Origin: Peronospora farinosa
Lineage: Eukaryota > Oomycota > Peronosporomycetes > Peronosporales > Peronosporaceae
NCBI GenBank assembly: GCA_947646735.1
Contig: CANTFK010000990.1
Span: 434,001-498,000 of the forward strand
DNA: 64,000 nt
Direction: 5' to 3'
Part shown: one piece after another, positions 62,539 to 64,000 of the stretch
Layout of the letters: every line of letters begins with the position of its first letter
Numbering within the stretch: position 1 is the first letter of the stretch
Notes under the pieces: generated by a model
Told to the model about the DNA's origin: nothing
Database searches by the model: none
What the model saw: only the letters and a program-made list of their open reading frames with translations
Program-made: the position numbers and the translations under genes

Positions 62539-63121
62539 ATGGACGTGCAAATGGAGGGCCACGACAGCGCGGTGCACGAGGAAAAGTTCCGTGTGTACAA
62601 TGACGCGTTGGTCCATGCAGCCACATGCCAAGAAAAAAAGTGTAAGGCACACAATGGACGTTGCCACAAGGTGAAGGCAAGTATCGACCATTTTGTGCGA
62701 TGTTACGGCCCTCGACGTAAATTTTCACCCATTGAAACGTGCGTTTTGCGTCTAGTGTACTTCTCATTACGCTCCTTTGTATTAAGTCATGTGTGCTTGT
62801 AGCTGTGAAGTGTGTTCGAAGATCTGGGGTCTGCTCTGTTTTCATGCCAAGACATGTCAGACGCCAGTGGGTCGACGTTGTGCAGTGTCACAATGTGACT
62901 ATTTACGTGATAAAATTATACGTAAACGGCAGAATGATGGACGGGAGTTACAAGAAGCTAAAGCTAAGGTACAACTCAAGTTGGAAGAGTGGCCTGTGGA
63001 ACGTCGTATAGCTCAGGTGGAGGCTGATAGGCAGCAGGTGCTACAGCTTATTGCCGACATTCGAGCGGGCAAGACGCAGATGATACAATCGCAGCAGCAG
63101 CATATGATGTCCATGAGATGA
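62539..63121 (+). CDS. TAZ-type zinc-finger protein with one intron
   Basis: Exon 1 (62539-62716) encodes VYNDALVHAATCQEKKCK, then GRCHKVKASIDHFVRC. Exon 2 (62787-63121) continues SCEVCSKIWGLLCFHAKTC and RRCAVSQCDYLRDKI. Together they show the repeated H-x3-C, C-x2-C pattern of TAZ fingers: HA-x2-C, then C, C, then H-x3-C, then C-x2-C-x-x-x, LL-x2-HA-x2-C, then C-x3-C. The intron (62717-62786, 70 bp) has a GTAAAT donor and an AAG acceptor. The joined reading frame is 170 residues. A C-terminal coiled coil (about residues 130-160) is followed by Gln-rich text. TAZ domains in CBP/p300 bind transcription factors, so a transcription-related role is inferred. The N-terminal start is uncertain because the frame stays open upstream to about 62377. 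Confidence 0.75.
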
Positions 63122-63402
63122 GAAGAAGGAGAACAATATGTTGACAATTGTACTGCACCTCTAGCTCAACTGCAGAGTGATGACTGCTGAGGGGTATGAA
63201 GTTGGAATGGAATGGTATCTGCATTTTTATTCTGTAAATGTGACCTTGTGTACGTTAAGATCGTCTTGTGTGTTGATATGGGAGCAAGGTGAATTAGTCT
63301 CGTTTAGTTTTATTGTCATACATTTTCGTTTGTGATGATGATGAAGACAATAAAGTCTGTCACTTTTTGAAGAAATTTATTTTAATCGCGTTGCATGCAA
63401 AT

Positions 63403-63920
63403 ATGCGCTTACTATTCGGTGTCATCAGAGCTGCAGCGCTTGAGCAGTTTGGGATACGAAAGCTCGTTATAAGAAATCCATTTGGCGACGAGCTTGAAGC
63501 GGTGTCACATGTCGTCACAGGTGTCTTGTCGTTAGTAAGTGCTTTGATGTTCATATATATTTCAATGGCAGGTGGACGGCAGCAATGATATACTCACCAT
63601 GTCACCACTAGCAACAATTTTTGCTGAGGTTTGTAAAGCTCACTGTTTGTCTTTGTGCGTTTTGAGAAAAGTAGTACCAAGCATTGTAGCCCCTACGACC
63701 CCAACCAGCTATGATTGATTGAGCGCACTTGACAAGCATCGTGAAGCATTCGAGTGGTTAAAACCTGCATCGCTGTGTTACAGTAATTCATTTCTCGCTA
63801 CCAAACCGATGTAAGCAGCTAAATCAGTGCATAATCGTTGGACCGCCACCGTGGTGTTTTGAAAGCGACGGTAATTTGCGCAAAGCCAACATTAAGCTCG
63901 CGCTGAAGTACCAGACTCAC
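63403..63920 (+). CDS. Probable multi-exon gene, 5' part, unknown
   Basis: An ATG at 63403 starts LLFGVIRAAALEQFGIRKLVIRNPFGDELEAVSHVVTG. A GTAAGT at 63535 and a CAG at 63569-63571 would splice in frame to VDGSNDILTMSPLATIFAE, but the 37-bp intron is unusually short. Further exon-like stretches follow: HREAFEWLKPASLCYSNSF (about 63740-63800) and VGPPPWCFESDGNLRKANIK (about 63838-63897). The latter ends at a good donor, CAC-GTGAGT (about 63920). I could not find a splice model joining all pieces in frame. I do not recognise the protein. The gene would continue beyond 64000. Confidence 0.4.
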
Positions 63921-64000
63921 GTGAGTAAATTGCCATAGCATGCCATTTTTACGCGACGAATCAAATCAACCAGCGGCATATAATGCAAGCAAGTAAAGAC

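Noticed and set aside
1..64000. RxLR or Crinkler effector genes
   Set aside because: I found no frame combining a signal peptide with an RxLR-EER or LFLAK-type motif in the expected place.

Overview
This window looks like an oomycete genome, most likely a plant-associated member of the Peronosporales. The evidence is secreted six-cysteine elicitin-like genes, short (about 70-90 bp) GT-AG introns, an oomycete-style initiator context upstream of a zinc-finger gene, and a dense load of Ty3/gypsy, Ty1/copia and Helitron elements. I cannot name the species.

The window has two parts. Positions 1 to about 51,700 are almost entirely nested, decayed mobile elements. At the left edge are a protein-kinase-like C-terminal fragment, an unrecognised minus-strand frame and a dispersed repeat. 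A tRNA-derived SINE (about 3312-3665) and a broken Rep/helicase Helitron (4206-8918) follow, then a 2.4-kb cluster of Helitron-end repeats. Next come five Ty3 elements, called A to E here. Ty3-A (11379-19307, chromodomain type) has mosaic LTRs. Ty3-B (about 19448-26993) sits next to an inverted LTR piece. A Ty3-A relic lies at 26994-28402. Ty3-C (28678-35854, minus strand) is inserted in the 5' LTR of Ty3-D. Ty3-D is truncated at 37760. Ty3-E (37761-about 49400) is split by a young copia element (41280-47164) and carries an internal inversion. A second Ty3-A relic on the minus strand (about 49400-51700) ends the block.

Positions 51,700 to 64,000 form a gene island. A 1.97-kb tract carrying one intact GPI-type elicitin-like gene, one broken elicitin-like gene and a third elicitin-like relic occurs twice (51758-53731 and 55981-57946), almost identical. 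Between the copies lies an intact cystinosin-like lysosomal transporter gene. Downstream are a small two-exon gene on the minus strand, a single-domain PARP-type zinc-finger gene, a TAZ-type zinc-finger gene with one intron, and a probable multi-exon gene running towards the window end.

The most interesting signal is structural. Three different Ty3 elements (A, B, C) each carry an antisense open frame that begins about 55-110 bp inside the 3' LTR and runs back towards integrase. In Ty3-A it is a clean 388-codon frame although every sense gene of that element is broken. In addition, four unrelated or distantly related elements (Helitron, Ty3-A, Ty3-E, copia) each carry an in-frame tandem repeat in a linker of their polyprotein. 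The near-identical elicitin tracts are flanked by diverged homologous sequence on both sides, which looks like recent gene conversion.
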